Below are positions 16,341 to 24,946 of a stretch of 64,000 nucleotides of DNA, piece after piece. Below the pieces are notes generated by a model. It saw only the letters and a program-made list of their open reading frames with translations. It did no database searches and had not been told where the DNA came from. The stretch is taken from the NCBI GenBank assembly GCA_050952935.1, contig JBMNLS010000003.1, positions 1-64,000 on the forward strand, in the 5' to 3' direction. The DNA is from UBA6115 sp050952935. Its GTDB lineage: Bacteria; Bacillota; Clostridia; Christensenellales; Aristaeellaceae. Within the stretch, counting starts at the first letter, position 1; each line of letters starts with the position of its first letter. A program made the translations under genes and the position numbers.

Positions 16341-17714
16341 TCATTTAAACAGCGCATTGCGAACCAGGTTTAGAATACGGCCCGGACGCGAACCCTGATA
16401 GTAGCTGTTGCCATGGGCCACTGTAAGGCCCTCCAGCTTGTCGGTATGCTCGCCAAGCTTCTTCACCAGCGCGCCGGTTTTGGCATCGTGGAGCGTCACG
16501 ACGGTGTGCGCGTTATACAGCTGAATGCCGTTGTTTATTTCGCCCTTCAGCCACTCCGTCTTAAGCAGCAGGATATAATCGGCTTTCTCCATGCTTCGCG
16601 GAATACGCGCCGGGGGCAGCGCGCTTTCAAAAAGAAAATCATAGAAGAACGTATGCTCTCCGTCCGAAATCTTCTCGTAAACCGTGAGAATCTTGCCGCT
16701 TGGATCATAGGCGGCGGGCGAAGGGTCATAGGTCAGCGCGGGCGGAGCGGCGCATTGCATCAAAACTCTCTCATACGCGTTATCTGCGTAGCGCCAATCC
16801 GTATTCCCTTTCTCACGGAAATGCTTGTTGACGATCGGCTCGATCTTTTTGCTGATAAAGCGCGCGGCTACAAGAGCCTGATTCGGATCGTCGCTGTGCT
16901 TTTCAAGATACCGGACAGCCAGCGACTGTCCAACGCGCTTGACGGGGTCAAAAATACCACTGGCATATATTTCCGGAAGCATCCGGATGAAACCGGCTTC
17001 GGAATGCACGATGGCGTCGCGCAATCGCGTAAAGTAGTGGGAATGCTGCTCTTTTCCAAAAATCGTTTGCACCTCGTCAGCCGTTTCATAGATCGTATAG
17101 TCGATGCCTATCACGCCAAGGCGTGAGGCGAAAGCCCTGACATATGTGCTGTTAATGTTCTCCGCCAGAGAGCGCCTGCCGATCAAAAACGCGCTTTGAA
17201 CGCCAACGTCCTGATAGACGCAGCTTAGCGACAGATCCCAGTCGTACACCAACAGGATCAGCGTACAGCCTGATACCCACGGGTCGTCTTTGGCGATGAC
17301 GTCTTGGACGGCGATTGCATCGGCAACGGCGGCGTAATCCTGATCAATCTGAAGGTTGGTAGCCTTCGCGACCGCGCGCACCAACTGTTCCGGCGGCACA
17401 CCCACCGTTTGGCCCATTTGCTGGGCCTGCTCGTTTGTCAGCCTGATAACCACCGCTTTAAGCGGCGAGGCAAAGAGCGTAGATGTCAGCTGCTTGCCCC
17501 ACAAAGCCTGCTTGCCCTCAAAAGCGGCTTCCGAGGCGTTGGCCACCATCTGGGCGGTCAGCCCCAGCGCGGAAAGGAGCACGGGCTGATCGGGATGATC
17601 AGCGGCCGGCACTTCGGCTGGCATCGCCGCCAATGCGGTCAGGGTAAAGGAGAGAATGAGCAGGAGGGCGAGGAGCCCCGCAAGGGTTTTTGTGCTGCGC
17701 AATGTTGTTTTCAT
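16341..17714 (-). CDS. Secreted protein of unknown function
   Basis: 457 aa with signal peptide LAGLLALLLILSFTLTALAA. The mature part is mixed alpha/beta, with HPDQPVLLSALGLTAQMV near the N-terminus and an ending region (YILLLKTEWLKGEINNGIQL, HTVVTLHDAKTGALVKKLG) that looks like a beta-sandwich or propeller blade. There is no catalytic motif I can identify. GGAG upstream of ATG 17714; 45 nt after the zinc-ribbon gene in the same operon. Confidence 0.7.
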   Translation of the reverse strand: MKTTLRSTKTLAGLLALLLILSFTLTALAAMPAEVPAADHPDQPVLLSALGLTAQMVANASEAAFEGKQALWGKQLTSTLFASPLKAVVIRLTNEQAQQMGQTVGVPPEQLVRAVAKATNLQIDQDYAAVADAIAVQDVIAKDDPWVSGCTLILLVYDWDLSLSCVYQDVGVQSAFLIGRRSLAENINSTYVRAFASRLGVIGIDYTIYETADEVQTIFGKEQHSHYFTRLRDAIVHSEAGFIRMLPEIYASGIFDPVKRVGQSLAVRYLEKHSDDPNQALVAARFISKKIEPIVNKHFREKGNTDWRYADNAYERVLMQCAAPPALTYDPSPAAYDPSGKILTVYEKISDGEHTFFYDFLFESALPPARIPRSMEKADYILLLKTEWLKGEINNGIQLYNAHTVVTLHDAKTGALVKKLGEHTDKLEGLTVAHGNSYYQGSRPGRILNLVRNALFK

Positions 17715-17759
17715 GGTTGGATACTCCTTTCAACTTCTGTTTTTCTTGTTCTAACCATA

Positions 17760-18377
17760 TTATGGTAAATAAAAATAAGATACTACACAAAATCGCATTC
17801 TTACCCCATCTCCGATGCTCTTCCAACCACTCATTTCAAAAAACCTGCTCCATGCCAATGACTCAATTTGCTTCTCATTTTCGCCTGTTTGTGATGCAAT
17901 CCATGCAACAATATCGCCATGAGTATCTACATTTGAACCAAAAATGATGTGGTCTACTCCTCTGAGGCTGGCATATTTTTTGTAAAGATTCGAAAAAGTT
18001 GGGCTCAGCATAAATTCGTTATTCGTTGCATAATCCGCTAATGAAGCGGCTGCGTTAATAATAGCTCCTTCGTTGCCTTCAATTTCTCCCTCAACAGGCC
18101 TCAAGGCAACTACAACGAGATTTTTGGGCGAAGAAATGGTTCGTGTTTTTCCACATCTGGTACATTTGCAGCCATCCCAATCATGTTGTTCAAACTGTGT
18201 TGCGCCGCATCGTTTGCATAAACCTTTGCACAAATCCCAATCATGCTGTTTTGACTGTGTTGCGCCACATCGTTTGCACAAACCCTTGCACAAATCCCAA
18301 TCGTGTCCTTCATTCCGCGTCTTACCGCATTTGGCGCACTTGCACCCGTCCCATTTGTGTCCGAATAAACATGCCAT
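17760..18377 (-). CDS. Protein with four tandem His/Cys zinc-binding repeats
   Basis: 205 aa. The N-terminal 85 residues hold four repeats: GHKWDGCKCAKCGKTRNE, GHDWDLCKGLCKRCGATQSK, QHDWDLCKGLCKRCGATQFE and QHDWDGCKCTRCGKTRT. Each offers one His and three or four Cys, so each likely binds one zinc. The inner two are almost identical in DNA, a recent duplication. The C-terminal 120 residues (NLVVVALRPVEGEIEGNEGA, then a helical stretch) are of unknown type. No signal peptide, so it is the one clearly cytosolic product of the operon. ATG 18377 has AGGGAGG upstream; a start 30 nt earlier lacks one. Confidence 0.75.
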   Translation of the reverse strand: MACLFGHKWDGCKCAKCGKTRNEGHDWDLCKGLCKRCGATQSKQHDWDLCKGLCKRCGATQFEQHDWDGCKCTRCGKTRTISSPKNLVVVALRPVEGEIEGNEGAIINAAASLADYATNNEFMLSPTFSNLYKKYASLRGVDHIIFGSNVDTHGDIVAWIASQTGENEKQIESLAWSRFFEMSGWKSIGDGVRMRFCVVSYFYLP

Positions 18378-18415
18378 TTTTTCTTTCCTCCCTATTCTTT
18401 TGAACATTCATCCGG

Positions 18416-20155
18416 TCACTCCTGCCCGCTTTCGTTCAGGATGATGCCCGGGTTACCGCGCATGGCGTTTAAAGTCTGTTCAGGCAGCCCGGCGCAACGC
18501 ACCGTGATGGGGTTCTCTTTCCGCAGCAGCGGGCTTAGGTCGGTCACCTTCGTGTGACTGACGTCCACCTCCTTCAGGTTAGAAAGACCTGCCAGAGGCG
18601 AGATATCCTGCACATCGCAATAGACCAGGGACAGGGTTTCCAATTTGGTCAAGTCCTTGATCGGCGCAAGGTCCCTCACCTGGGTCTGGCTGATGTCAAG
18701 CTCCCGCAAGGATAGAAGCCGGCTGATGGGCCACAGGTCCCTGAGGGGGTTTTGGCAGACATCCAGCGCCGTCAGGGACACCATGTCCTTGATCGGCAGC
18801 AGACTTCCCACAAAGTTGTTGGCCAGGTTCAGCCGGGTCAGCTTCATGCCCGCAAGGGGGGCAAGATCGGCAATGTGCTGGCTGGTCAATTCCAGGGCGC
18901 GCAGGTAGTACATGTTGGGTATCTCGTCCAGGGTGCTGATATCCCCCCGGCCATCAATCCAGAAGCCGGAGCCGGTGGTGTAGCGGACGCTGTCCCGGCC
19001 CAGATGGGTTTTGTACAATTCCTCGGCGATATCCGGGTGCAGGATATAGGTGCCATAGACGCGCAGATCGTCAATGCGGCTGTTGACCTCGGTGCGGAGA
19101 ATCGGCCTGTTATCGCCTGTTTTATTCAGGATGTTGCGCACCGCCAGGTTCAGGTATTCGCTTTGAAAGGATATGGGCTCGTTCAGCTGCTCCCGGGTAA
19201 AGGGACGGTTGATGACAGCGGGGGTATCCAATATGGAGGTCACGCCCTGTTTGAAGCCTTGCCTTTGCCCCAGGGTGAGCCCTGTGATGAAGGCGCCCAC
19301 CAACAGCAGCGCCAGGCCTGCCGCCCACAGGGCTTTTCGGGTCATGCCCCGGCGCACCCACAGGATGCGCCGTTTTAGCTGGGCAGCCGTGCTGAAGCGC
19401 TGGTCACGGTCCTTGCGGATGCATTTTTCAATGACGGGGATCAGGCTTTTATAAGGATAGGCGGTTTTCAGCAGCAGCCTGTCCGGCTTGCCGGTGGCCA
19501 GAAACAGCATCACCATGCCCAGGGCATAGATGTCAGCGCGGTTGTCGCTCTGCTCGCTGCCGAACTGCTCGGGGGCCATGTAGGGCTTGGTGCCGATGAC
19601 CTGGGTATCGGTGTCGGTATCCTCCCGGAAGGTGCGGGCAATGCCAAAATCAATCAGCCGGATATCCTTTTCGCTGGTGCGGATGATGTTTTCCGGCTTG
19701 ATGTCCCGGTGGATCACCGCCGGGGTTTGCCCGTGCAGGTAGGTCAGCACATCGCACAGGGCCAGGGCTGTATCGGTCAGCTGTTCGAAGCTCATGGGGC
19801 CGTGCCTGCGCACAAAGCTGTACAGATCCTCCCCCTCAAAGCATTCCCTGGCCAGATAGCCGCGCCCCTGGTGCTCCCAGGCGCCCAGCAGCCTGGGAAT
19901 GGCGGGGTGGTGGAGCCTGTTTAGAATCTCCTTTTCAGCCCGGATGTCCTCAGCCTGCCCTTCCGCCGTCACCCGCAGCACGGCGCGCTTGCCGTCCGCG
20001 ATGCGGGTGACGAAGTACACCTCCCGCCCGGCCTGCTGCTTGACAAGGCTCTCAAAGACAAACTGCTCCTTGATGTCCGGCGGGATGTCCGCGCCGGTCA
20101 CCCAGTCCCTGAGGGTCTGGTGGTAATAGTCCAAAAAGCCGGATGATCCAGTCAA
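18416..20155 (-). CDS. Transmembrane Ser/Thr protein kinase with extracellular leucine-rich repeats
   Basis: 579 aa. Hanks-type kinase domain at about 30-270: HRDIKPEN (catalytic Asp 151, Lys 153, Asn 156), DFG (169-171), MAPEQ (APE equivalent) and DIYALG are intact. The Lys of the VAIK motif is replaced by Arg 61 (AVLR), and the glycine-rich loop is weak (KQQAGREVY). One TM at about 276-296. Outside, residues 300-410 are of unknown type and about 415-545 form six internalin-like leucine-rich repeats (LTALDVCQNPLRDLWPISRL type). It sits between a surface LRR-protein gene (39 nt before) and the zinc-repeat gene (38 nt after), and probably relays an outside ligand state to cytosolic targets. 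Confidence 0.85.
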   Translation of the reverse strand: MTGSSGFLDYYHQTLRDWVTGADIPPDIKEQFVFESLVKQQAGREVYFVTRIADGKRAVLRVTAEGQAEDIRAEKEILNRLHHPAIPRLLGAWEHQGRGYLARECFEGEDLYSFVRRHGPMSFEQLTDTALALCDVLTYLHGQTPAVIHRDIKPENIIRTSEKDIRLIDFGIARTFREDTDTDTQVIGTKPYMAPEQFGSEQSDNRADIYALGMVMLFLATGKPDRLLLKTAYPYKSLIPVIEKCIRKDRDQRFSTAAQLKRRILWVRRGMTRKALWAAGLALLLVGAFITGLTLGQRQGFKQGVTSILDTPAVINRPFTREQLNEPISFQSEYLNLAVRNILNKTGDNRPILRTEVNSRIDDLRVYGTYILHPDIAEELYKTHLGRDSVRYTTGSGFWIDGRGDISTLDEIPNMYYLRALELTSQHIADLAPLAGMKLTRLNLANNFVGSLLPIKDMVSLTALDVCQNPLRDLWPISRLLSLRELDISQTQVRDLAPIKDLTKLETLSLVYCDVQDISPLAGLSNLKEVDVSHTKVTDLSPLLRKENPITVRCAGLPEQTLNAMRGNPGIILNESGQE

Positions 20156-20194
20156 GGGCTACCGCCTCCCTTCCTGATGTGGTATGAACCGGGG

Positions 20195-21853
20195 TTACTG
20201 ATTCGCAGGCGCAGATGGAGCGGTGTCCCCGTCCCAGGGCTGAAAGCGAATGTTCTCTTCACCGAAATTTTCCACATATTGCTGTGCCAGGCTGCCCTCC
20301 GGGGCCAGAATAATGGCCTTATTCGTATCAAAAGCCGTGACCGAAAAGAATTCAAATTCCGTTTCCGCGCTGGGCACGTACAGGCGGAATGTATCTGCGG
20401 TATCCACGACTGGAAACGCCGATTCCTTCACGGTGCGGATGCTTAGCGGCAGCGTGACGCTCTGCAGGGGCTGCGTGCTGTAAAGAAAGGCATTGGACAA
20501 AATGCTGGTTACGGGCGCCGTGCCCACCCTGTCCGGCACGATCACGTTTGTTTCCTCGCCATGATAGGCCGACACCGCCGCCTCGTCACCAACGATGTGG
20601 TACTCAAAATCCCCTTCCGTGATGTACTGGGAACGGGGCATCTGGCCCGGATCGTTGCAGACGATGTATTCGTAGCCGTTCTCCATTGCCCATTGAAGCG
20701 CGCAGCTGCCCTCCGGCGCGTAGATTTTCGCATTCCTGTGGATGTCCATTTCCGGAAAGCCGGTTGGCAGCAGGCTGCCGGGAAGATAGAGGTCCGCCAG
20801 CCGCTCACATCCCAAAAACATCAAATTGCCCAAGCGTTCAACGCCTTCATGGATGATGGCTGTTGCCAGCTGTCCACAGACGCTGAACGCGTGATCCCCT
20901 ATATAGCGCACGGAGCCCGGAATGCTGATGGTCTCCAGTCCCGTTGCGTTCTCAAACGCGGCATCGCCGATTGCTTTCAGCCCGTCGGGCAAGTGAACTG
21001 TCTTGATCATATCATTGTCCATAAAGCAGCGATCATCCAACTCCGTTACAGGGTACCCCTCCACCGTGGCGGGGATGGTAAGCGCCGTATGGTCCGGCGA
21101 CATGTGGATATTCGTCAGGAAGCACTGATCCGCCAGGCGGAAAAACACCAGGGTGTAGCCGTCCTCCGACTCGTAGAGCATCTCCTCCGCGTCGCCCAGG
21201 ACCTCAAAGCGCAGGGATTGCCAAAGCGCCCGCTGAGAGAGCTCTTTGCCGTTCAGCTCGTTTTGGAACCCATAATACGCGGCCTCGCTGCGCTTCGTCC
21301 AGAAGCGCGAATACTCGCCGCTGCGCAGATCGACAGCGTACGCCTCATAATCCCGGTGGTAGCTGGTGGCGGGAGGCGTATACTCAATGTCCGACTTGAC
21401 CATGTGGGCGCGCACGATCAGCGCGTACTCCGCCTCTGCCAGGGAGGCGGCCCGCATATCTTGCGGAAAGCGCGCCAGCAGCTCGGCTGCAAATTTTACC
21501 TTGGGAGGGCCGGCAGAAACCACAGGGCAGTAGAGCGCAATAAACTTGCGGCCGCGCATTTCTTCGGGCAGATTGTAAAACTCAAGAAACTTGAGATCAT
21601 CCCAACTCTCAGGGATCAGCCCTTCGGGAAGGCCCGGGGCAGCGTTGACGGTAAACTCCCTGTCCCAGCCGCCATAGCGCAGTTCATCAGCGTTTTTGGA
21701 GGCGATGTTGTCAAGCAACGCCAGCTGCGCGTCAAAGCTGTCCGCTTTGCCCAGCGCTATGATGTCTTCCTCCAATGTATCCGCCAGCGCCGCGCCGCAT
21801 AAGGCCAGCAGGCAGACAAACAGCATCAACAGAAATCCCTGGTGTTTTTTCAT
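20195..21853 (-). CDS. Secreted BspA-like leucine-rich repeat (LRR_5) protein A
   Basis: 552 aa with signal peptide (GFLLMLFVCLLALCGAALA). Residues about 25-230 form a domain shared with its upstream neighbour (DTLEEDIIALGKADSFDAQL, GLPEGLIPESWDDLKFLEF). From about 240 come Treponema/BspA-type LRR_5 repeats, e.g. MIKTVHLPDGLKAIGDAAF and LETISIPGSVRYIGDHAF, in two blocks separated by IYAPEGSCALQWAMENGYEY. Such repeats mediate adhesion or ligand binding at the surface. No cell-wall anchor is seen. ATG 21853 has TAAGGAGG upstream. A tandem duplicate of the next gene upstream. Confidence 0.8.
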   Translation of the reverse strand: MKKHQGFLLMLFVCLLALCGAALADTLEEDIIALGKADSFDAQLALLDNIASKNADELRYGGWDREFTVNAAPGLPEGLIPESWDDLKFLEFYNLPEEMRGRKFIALYCPVVSAGPPKVKFAAELLARFPQDMRAASLAEAEYALIVRAHMVKSDIEYTPPATSYHRDYEAYAVDLRSGEYSRFWTKRSEAAYYGFQNELNGKELSQRALWQSLRFEVLGDAEEMLYESEDGYTLVFFRLADQCFLTNIHMSPDHTALTIPATVEGYPVTELDDRCFMDNDMIKTVHLPDGLKAIGDAAFENATGLETISIPGSVRYIGDHAFSVCGQLATAIIHEGVERLGNLMFLGCERLADLYLPGSLLPTGFPEMDIHRNAKIYAPEGSCALQWAMENGYEYIVCNDPGQMPRSQYITEGDFEYHIVGDEAAVSAYHGEETNVIVPDRVGTAPVTSILSNAFLYSTQPLQSVTLPLSIRTVKESAFPVVDTADTFRLYVPSAETEFEFFSVTAFDTNKAIILAPEGSLAQQYVENFGEENIRFQPWDGDTAPSAPANQ

Positions 21854-21938
21854 GATCTTTCCTCCTTACCTGTTCAGCAGGGCAGACAGCTCTTCTTCCT
21901 TGTACACAGTGCATTCACCCTCCGTGATGCCAAGTCTG

Positions 21939-23768
21939 CTACCCCTTTGCGGCCAGCTTCAGCGCGTCGGATATGGAGCCTGCATCGGGTGCTAAGCTCG
22001 GGTCGGGTTCAGGGCCTGCGCCGGAATCACCGCCCTCGTCCCAGGGCTCAAACACGACTTGCTCGTCGTTTATTTCGGTCACATAGCGCTGCGCGGCGCT
22101 GCCCTCCGGGGCGTGGATGGTAATCTCTTTCGCTTCATGATGTCTACACCAAATAGCGCTGCGCGCAAAAACGGTGTCCGGATTGGCGATATAGATGTGA
22201 ACTCCACCGCTAAGCACAAAGCAGTACCCAATTCTCCGCACGGTCTGGGGAAGGAACACGCTGATGCCCAAATTCTTATTTGGTTCGGCAAAGAGCGAGT
22301 ACACCCGCGTCACGGGGCAGCCGCCTGCGGAGGAAGGAATGACGACCTCCTCTGCCTGCCCCAGATACCGGGAAACCGCCGCCTCACCATTAAAAAACTG
22401 GAATTCAAAATCCCCCTCCACCCTGTATTCCACGGGCGGCATATCCGCAGGGGTATCGCAAGCAACATGCGCATAGCCGTTTTCCCTTGCCCAGGTCAGC
22501 GCATAGCTTCCCTCCGGCGCGTAGATCGCGGCGGATTGTACGATCATATAATTGTCCAGCCCGCCTGTCAGGCTGGACGGGAAAAAGTAACATGCAACAT
22601 TATTACAATCCCGGAACAGACTGTCAGGAAGACTTTTAATGCCTTCGCCCACAACCACCCGCGCCAGCCTTTCCCCGCGTATGAACACGCCATATTCCAT
22701 TGTCTCAATCGTTCCGGGTAAAACGATCGATTCAAGTGATTTCGCATCCAAAAAAGACACTTTCCCAAGTGTACGCAGAGAATCGGGGAACGTGATATTC
22801 TGAAGCCTTGAGCATCCATAAAACGCTTCCTCACCTATGATTTCAAGCGTATTGGGCAGCGTGACGCTTTCCAGCGCTGAGCAGTATTCAAATACCCGCT
22901 CCGATATGCGCTTCAGCCCTTGGGAAAGCACAACCGAGCGGAGCGTTTTGTTACCCTTCAGGCATTCAGCCGCAATTTCCGTCACCTTATGCCCCCCGAT
23001 CTCGCCGGGGATCACCAGCTCCGTCACGCCCTCCGCCAGCTCCGCGCGCTTGAGGTAGCAGTTTTCGCCCGTGATGTCAAACACCAGCACGGAGCCGTCC
23101 GCCAGCTCCTGCCGAAGCTCGCCGTAAACATAGGCGCGCAGGTTCGTCCAAAGCTCCTGCTGAGAGAACAGGTCGCCGTCAAGCTCGTTTATTAGCCCGG
23201 AGCCTTGTGCGTGGTTGACTTTCACCCAGAAGCGGACGTATTCTCCTGTTTTCAGATTGACAGCGTAGGCACTGTAAAACCGGTGATAGCTCGTGGCATG
23301 AATGACATACTGAAAGCCCGACTCGACTAAATGCCAGCGCACGATCAGCGCGTATTCCGCCTCCTCCAGCGACGCCGCCCGCATATCCGCCGGCATGCGG
23401 GCCAGAATATCGCCGGCAAAATCAGGCGTATAATTTCCGGCGCAGTACAGCGCGATGAATTTATGCCCGCGCATGGCTTCGGGCAGGGTATCTGCTTCGG
23501 TATACACCAGCTTGTCCCAATCCTCCGGGATCAGGCCCTCCGGGATACCCGGCGCAGCATCGATTGTATAGCTGTTTTCCCAGCCGCCCATTTCCAGCTC
23601 AGCAACGTTCTCCGTGGCAATTTTGTTCAGTATCGCCAGCTGCGCGTCAAAGGTCTCCGCCTGGCGCAGCGCCTGTCTGTCCTCCTCCAATGTATCCGCC
23701 AGCGCCGCGCCGCATAAGGCCAGCAGGCAGACAAGCAGCATCAGCAGAAATCCCTGGTATTTTTTCAT
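21939..23768 (-). CDS. Secreted BspA-like leucine-rich repeat (LRR_5) protein B
   Basis: 609 aa, first gene of the minus operon. The signal peptide is almost the same as in the paralogue (YQGFLLMLLVCLLALCGAALA). N-terminal shared domain to about 240, then LRR_5 units (LRSVVLSQGLKRISERVF, LESVTLPNTLEIIGEEAF, LQNITFPDSLRTLGKVSF) and a second block after IYAPEGSYALTWARENGYAH. The C-terminus is a Pro/Asp/Gly-rich tail without LPxTG. ATG 23768 is chosen because AAGGAGGAG lies 8 nt upstream; an ATG 33 nt further up lacks one. Likely a surface-binding protein whose ligand may be sensed by the LRR kinase of the same operon. Confidence 0.8.
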   Translation of the reverse strand: MKKYQGFLLMLLVCLLALCGAALADTLEEDRQALRQAETFDAQLAILNKIATENVAELEMGGWENSYTIDAAPGIPEGLIPEDWDKLVYTEADTLPEAMRGHKFIALYCAGNYTPDFAGDILARMPADMRAASLEEAEYALIVRWHLVESGFQYVIHATSYHRFYSAYAVNLKTGEYVRFWVKVNHAQGSGLINELDGDLFSQQELWTNLRAYVYGELRQELADGSVLVFDITGENCYLKRAELAEGVTELVIPGEIGGHKVTEIAAECLKGNKTLRSVVLSQGLKRISERVFEYCSALESVTLPNTLEIIGEEAFYGCSRLQNITFPDSLRTLGKVSFLDAKSLESIVLPGTIETMEYGVFIRGERLARVVVGEGIKSLPDSLFRDCNNVACYFFPSSLTGGLDNYMIVQSAAIYAPEGSYALTWARENGYAHVACDTPADMPPVEYRVEGDFEFQFFNGEAAVSRYLGQAEEVVIPSSAGGCPVTRVYSLFAEPNKNLGISVFLPQTVRRIGYCFVLSGGVHIYIANPDTVFARSAIWCRHHEAKEITIHAPEGSAAQRYVTEINDEQVVFEPWDEGGDSGAGPEPDPSLAPDAGSISDALKLAAKG

Positions 23769-23813
23769 GGTCTTTCTCCTCCTTTTGTTCCGGATGTCCA
23801 TTCTGTTGGCCTC

Positions 23814-23819
23814 ATTATA
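23814..23819 (-). promoter_or_regulatory. -10 box of the six-gene minus operon
   Basis: Perfect TATAAT on the minus strand, 46 bp upstream of ATG 23768. No good -35 is found at 16-18 bp; the region where one would lie runs into the left palindrome of the operator, which suggests activator dependence. Confidence 0.5.
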
Positions 23820-23839
23820 TCAGCGGACAGCATAAAAGT

Positions 23840-23890
23840 GCGTGCAAATTGCACAGTCAAAATATTTTTTTCACTGTGCAATTTGCACGC
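23840..23890. promoter_or_regulatory. Perfect inverted repeat operator between the divergent operons
   Basis: GCGTGCAAATTGCACAGT (23840-23857) and ACTGTGCAATTTGCACGC (23873-23890) are exact reverse complements, 15-nt loop. Each arm also contains its own 13-bp palindrome, GTGCAAATTGCAC (23842-23854) and GTGCAATTTGCAC (23876-23888), centres 34 bp apart. This arrangement suits two regulator dimers on one face of the DNA. Six Ts follow on the plus side, so a terminator is an alternative reading. Candidate -10 boxes flank it: TATAAT (23819 to 23814, minus) and TATGAT (23912-23917, plus). Confidence 0.7.
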
Positions 23891-23911
23891 TTTTTTGGCT
23901 GGGTTCTGCTT

Positions 23912-23917
23912 TATGAT
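23912..23917 (+). promoter_or_regulatory. -10 box of the eight-gene plus operon
   Basis: TATGAT, 45 bp upstream of ATG 23963, with no recognisable -35 at normal spacing; TTGCAC of the right palindrome ends 23 bp upstream, mirrored by a 22-bp distance on the other side. Confidence 0.4.
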
Positions 23918-23962
23918 GGGGGCAGTCAAAGCTGACACCAGACAAAAAGGGAGGAAAAAACA

Positions 23963-24931
23963 ATGAATCAAAACACCCAAAGGACGCCAACCAACCTTGT
24001 CCATGGAAGCAAAAGAAGCTTTTACGCGCTGTTTTCTTTCATGCTGGCGATGGTCCTGCTGCTTTCAAGCCTGCCCCTGGCCCGGGCGGAGCAAATGGCT
24101 GAATACCGGGATGATGTTTTCAGCTTTCAGTATCCTGCCGCGTGGAAGCGGAGAACCGCGAAGGACGGCTCCGTGATTTTAGAGGTGCCCGGCAACGCGG
24201 AAAGCGGTGTTCAGGCCTTTGGCATCACAAGCGATCTGCTGGAGATGACCGGGAACCCGGAAACGGACGAGACCACCATCCGCACGCTGATCGATCAGCA
24301 TCAAAGCAGCGGCAGCAAGCTGCGGCTAAGCGGCGAATATGACCTGCTGCAATACGGCGCGCTCAAGGGCTTCAGGGCTCCGGGTATCATGGCAGGGCGC
24401 ATCAAGGCGCAGCAGGTCTATCTTTTCGATGGGGCGCATATGCTGGTGTTCCGGTTTCTTGGCGAGGAAGCCATCAAAGCCGAGGAAAGCATCCTCACTT
24501 CCATCGTTGTTCAGAAGGCGGAAAACCCGCTTGCCCTGGATGGCTATGTGCCCTTTGAGCGTGAACAGTATTCCCTGCTGTATCCGGAGGGCTACAACAC
24601 GATGGAGCAGAGCACCGGCATCGCCTTTCTTGATAAAACAAAGGGCAACATGATCCTGGCGCGGGTGCGCACCCTGGACAGAGACTATGATGAAACCCTT
24701 GCGCCAACCCTCGCTTCCACCTATCTGCCCAAATCCACCAAGGTGAAGGCGGCCCCGGAGATGGTTCAGGTCGGCCCCTGGAAGGCGGCGCGCATCACCG
24801 GCAAGACTGAATCCGGCCCACTATCCTTCTATGCCCTGGGCAAAGGAAGGACGGCCCTGCTGCTGCTGTTTTTAGGGCAGGATGCGCTGGCGCACGCGAA
24901 GGCTGTCCTGTCCTCCGTCACGATCAAATAA
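23963..24931 (+). CDS. Secreted two-domain protein, DcrB/PsbP-like
   Basis: 322 aa, first gene of the plus operon. A long n-region precedes the signal peptide (FYALFSFMLAMVLLLSSLPLARA). Two similar domains follow: one begins YRDDVFSFQYPAAWKRRTAK (about 48-190), the other FEREQYSLLYPEGYNTMEQ (about 200-320); both have the strand pattern and F-x-Y-P-x-x-W/Y motif of DcrB/PsbP-type small secreted folds. Exported, with no anchor visible. Ligand unknown. AGGGAGGAAA precedes the ATG. Confidence 0.65.
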   Translation: MNQNTQRTPTNLVHGSKRSFYALFSFMLAMVLLLSSLPLARAEQMAEYRDDVFSFQYPAAWKRRTAKDGSVILEVPGNAESGVQAFGITSDLLEMTGNPETDETTIRTLIDQHQSSGSKLRLSGEYDLLQYGALKGFRAPGIMAGRIKAQQVYLFDGAHMLVFRFLGEEAIKAEESILTSIVVQKAENPLALDGYVPFEREQYSLLYPEGYNTMEQSTGIAFLDKTKGNMILARVRTLDRDYDETLAPTLASTYLPKSTKVKAAPEMVQVGPWKAARITGKTESGPLSFYALGKGRTALLLLFLGQDALAHAKAVLSSVTIK

Positions 24932-24946
24932 AAAGGAGGAAATCCC

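Noticed and set aside
20561..21802. Open plus-strand frame of 413 codons opposite the LRR_5 gene
   Set aside because: Antisense to a gene with a clear signal peptide, repeats and ribosome site; composition rich in Arg, His, Gln and Ala, typical of a shadow frame in GC-rich DNA.
23840..23896. Simple intrinsic terminator
   Set aside because: A long stem followed by six Ts would fit, but it lies between two divergent start sites, where no transcript is expected to end, and each arm is itself a palindrome. Kept as operator with the alternative noted.
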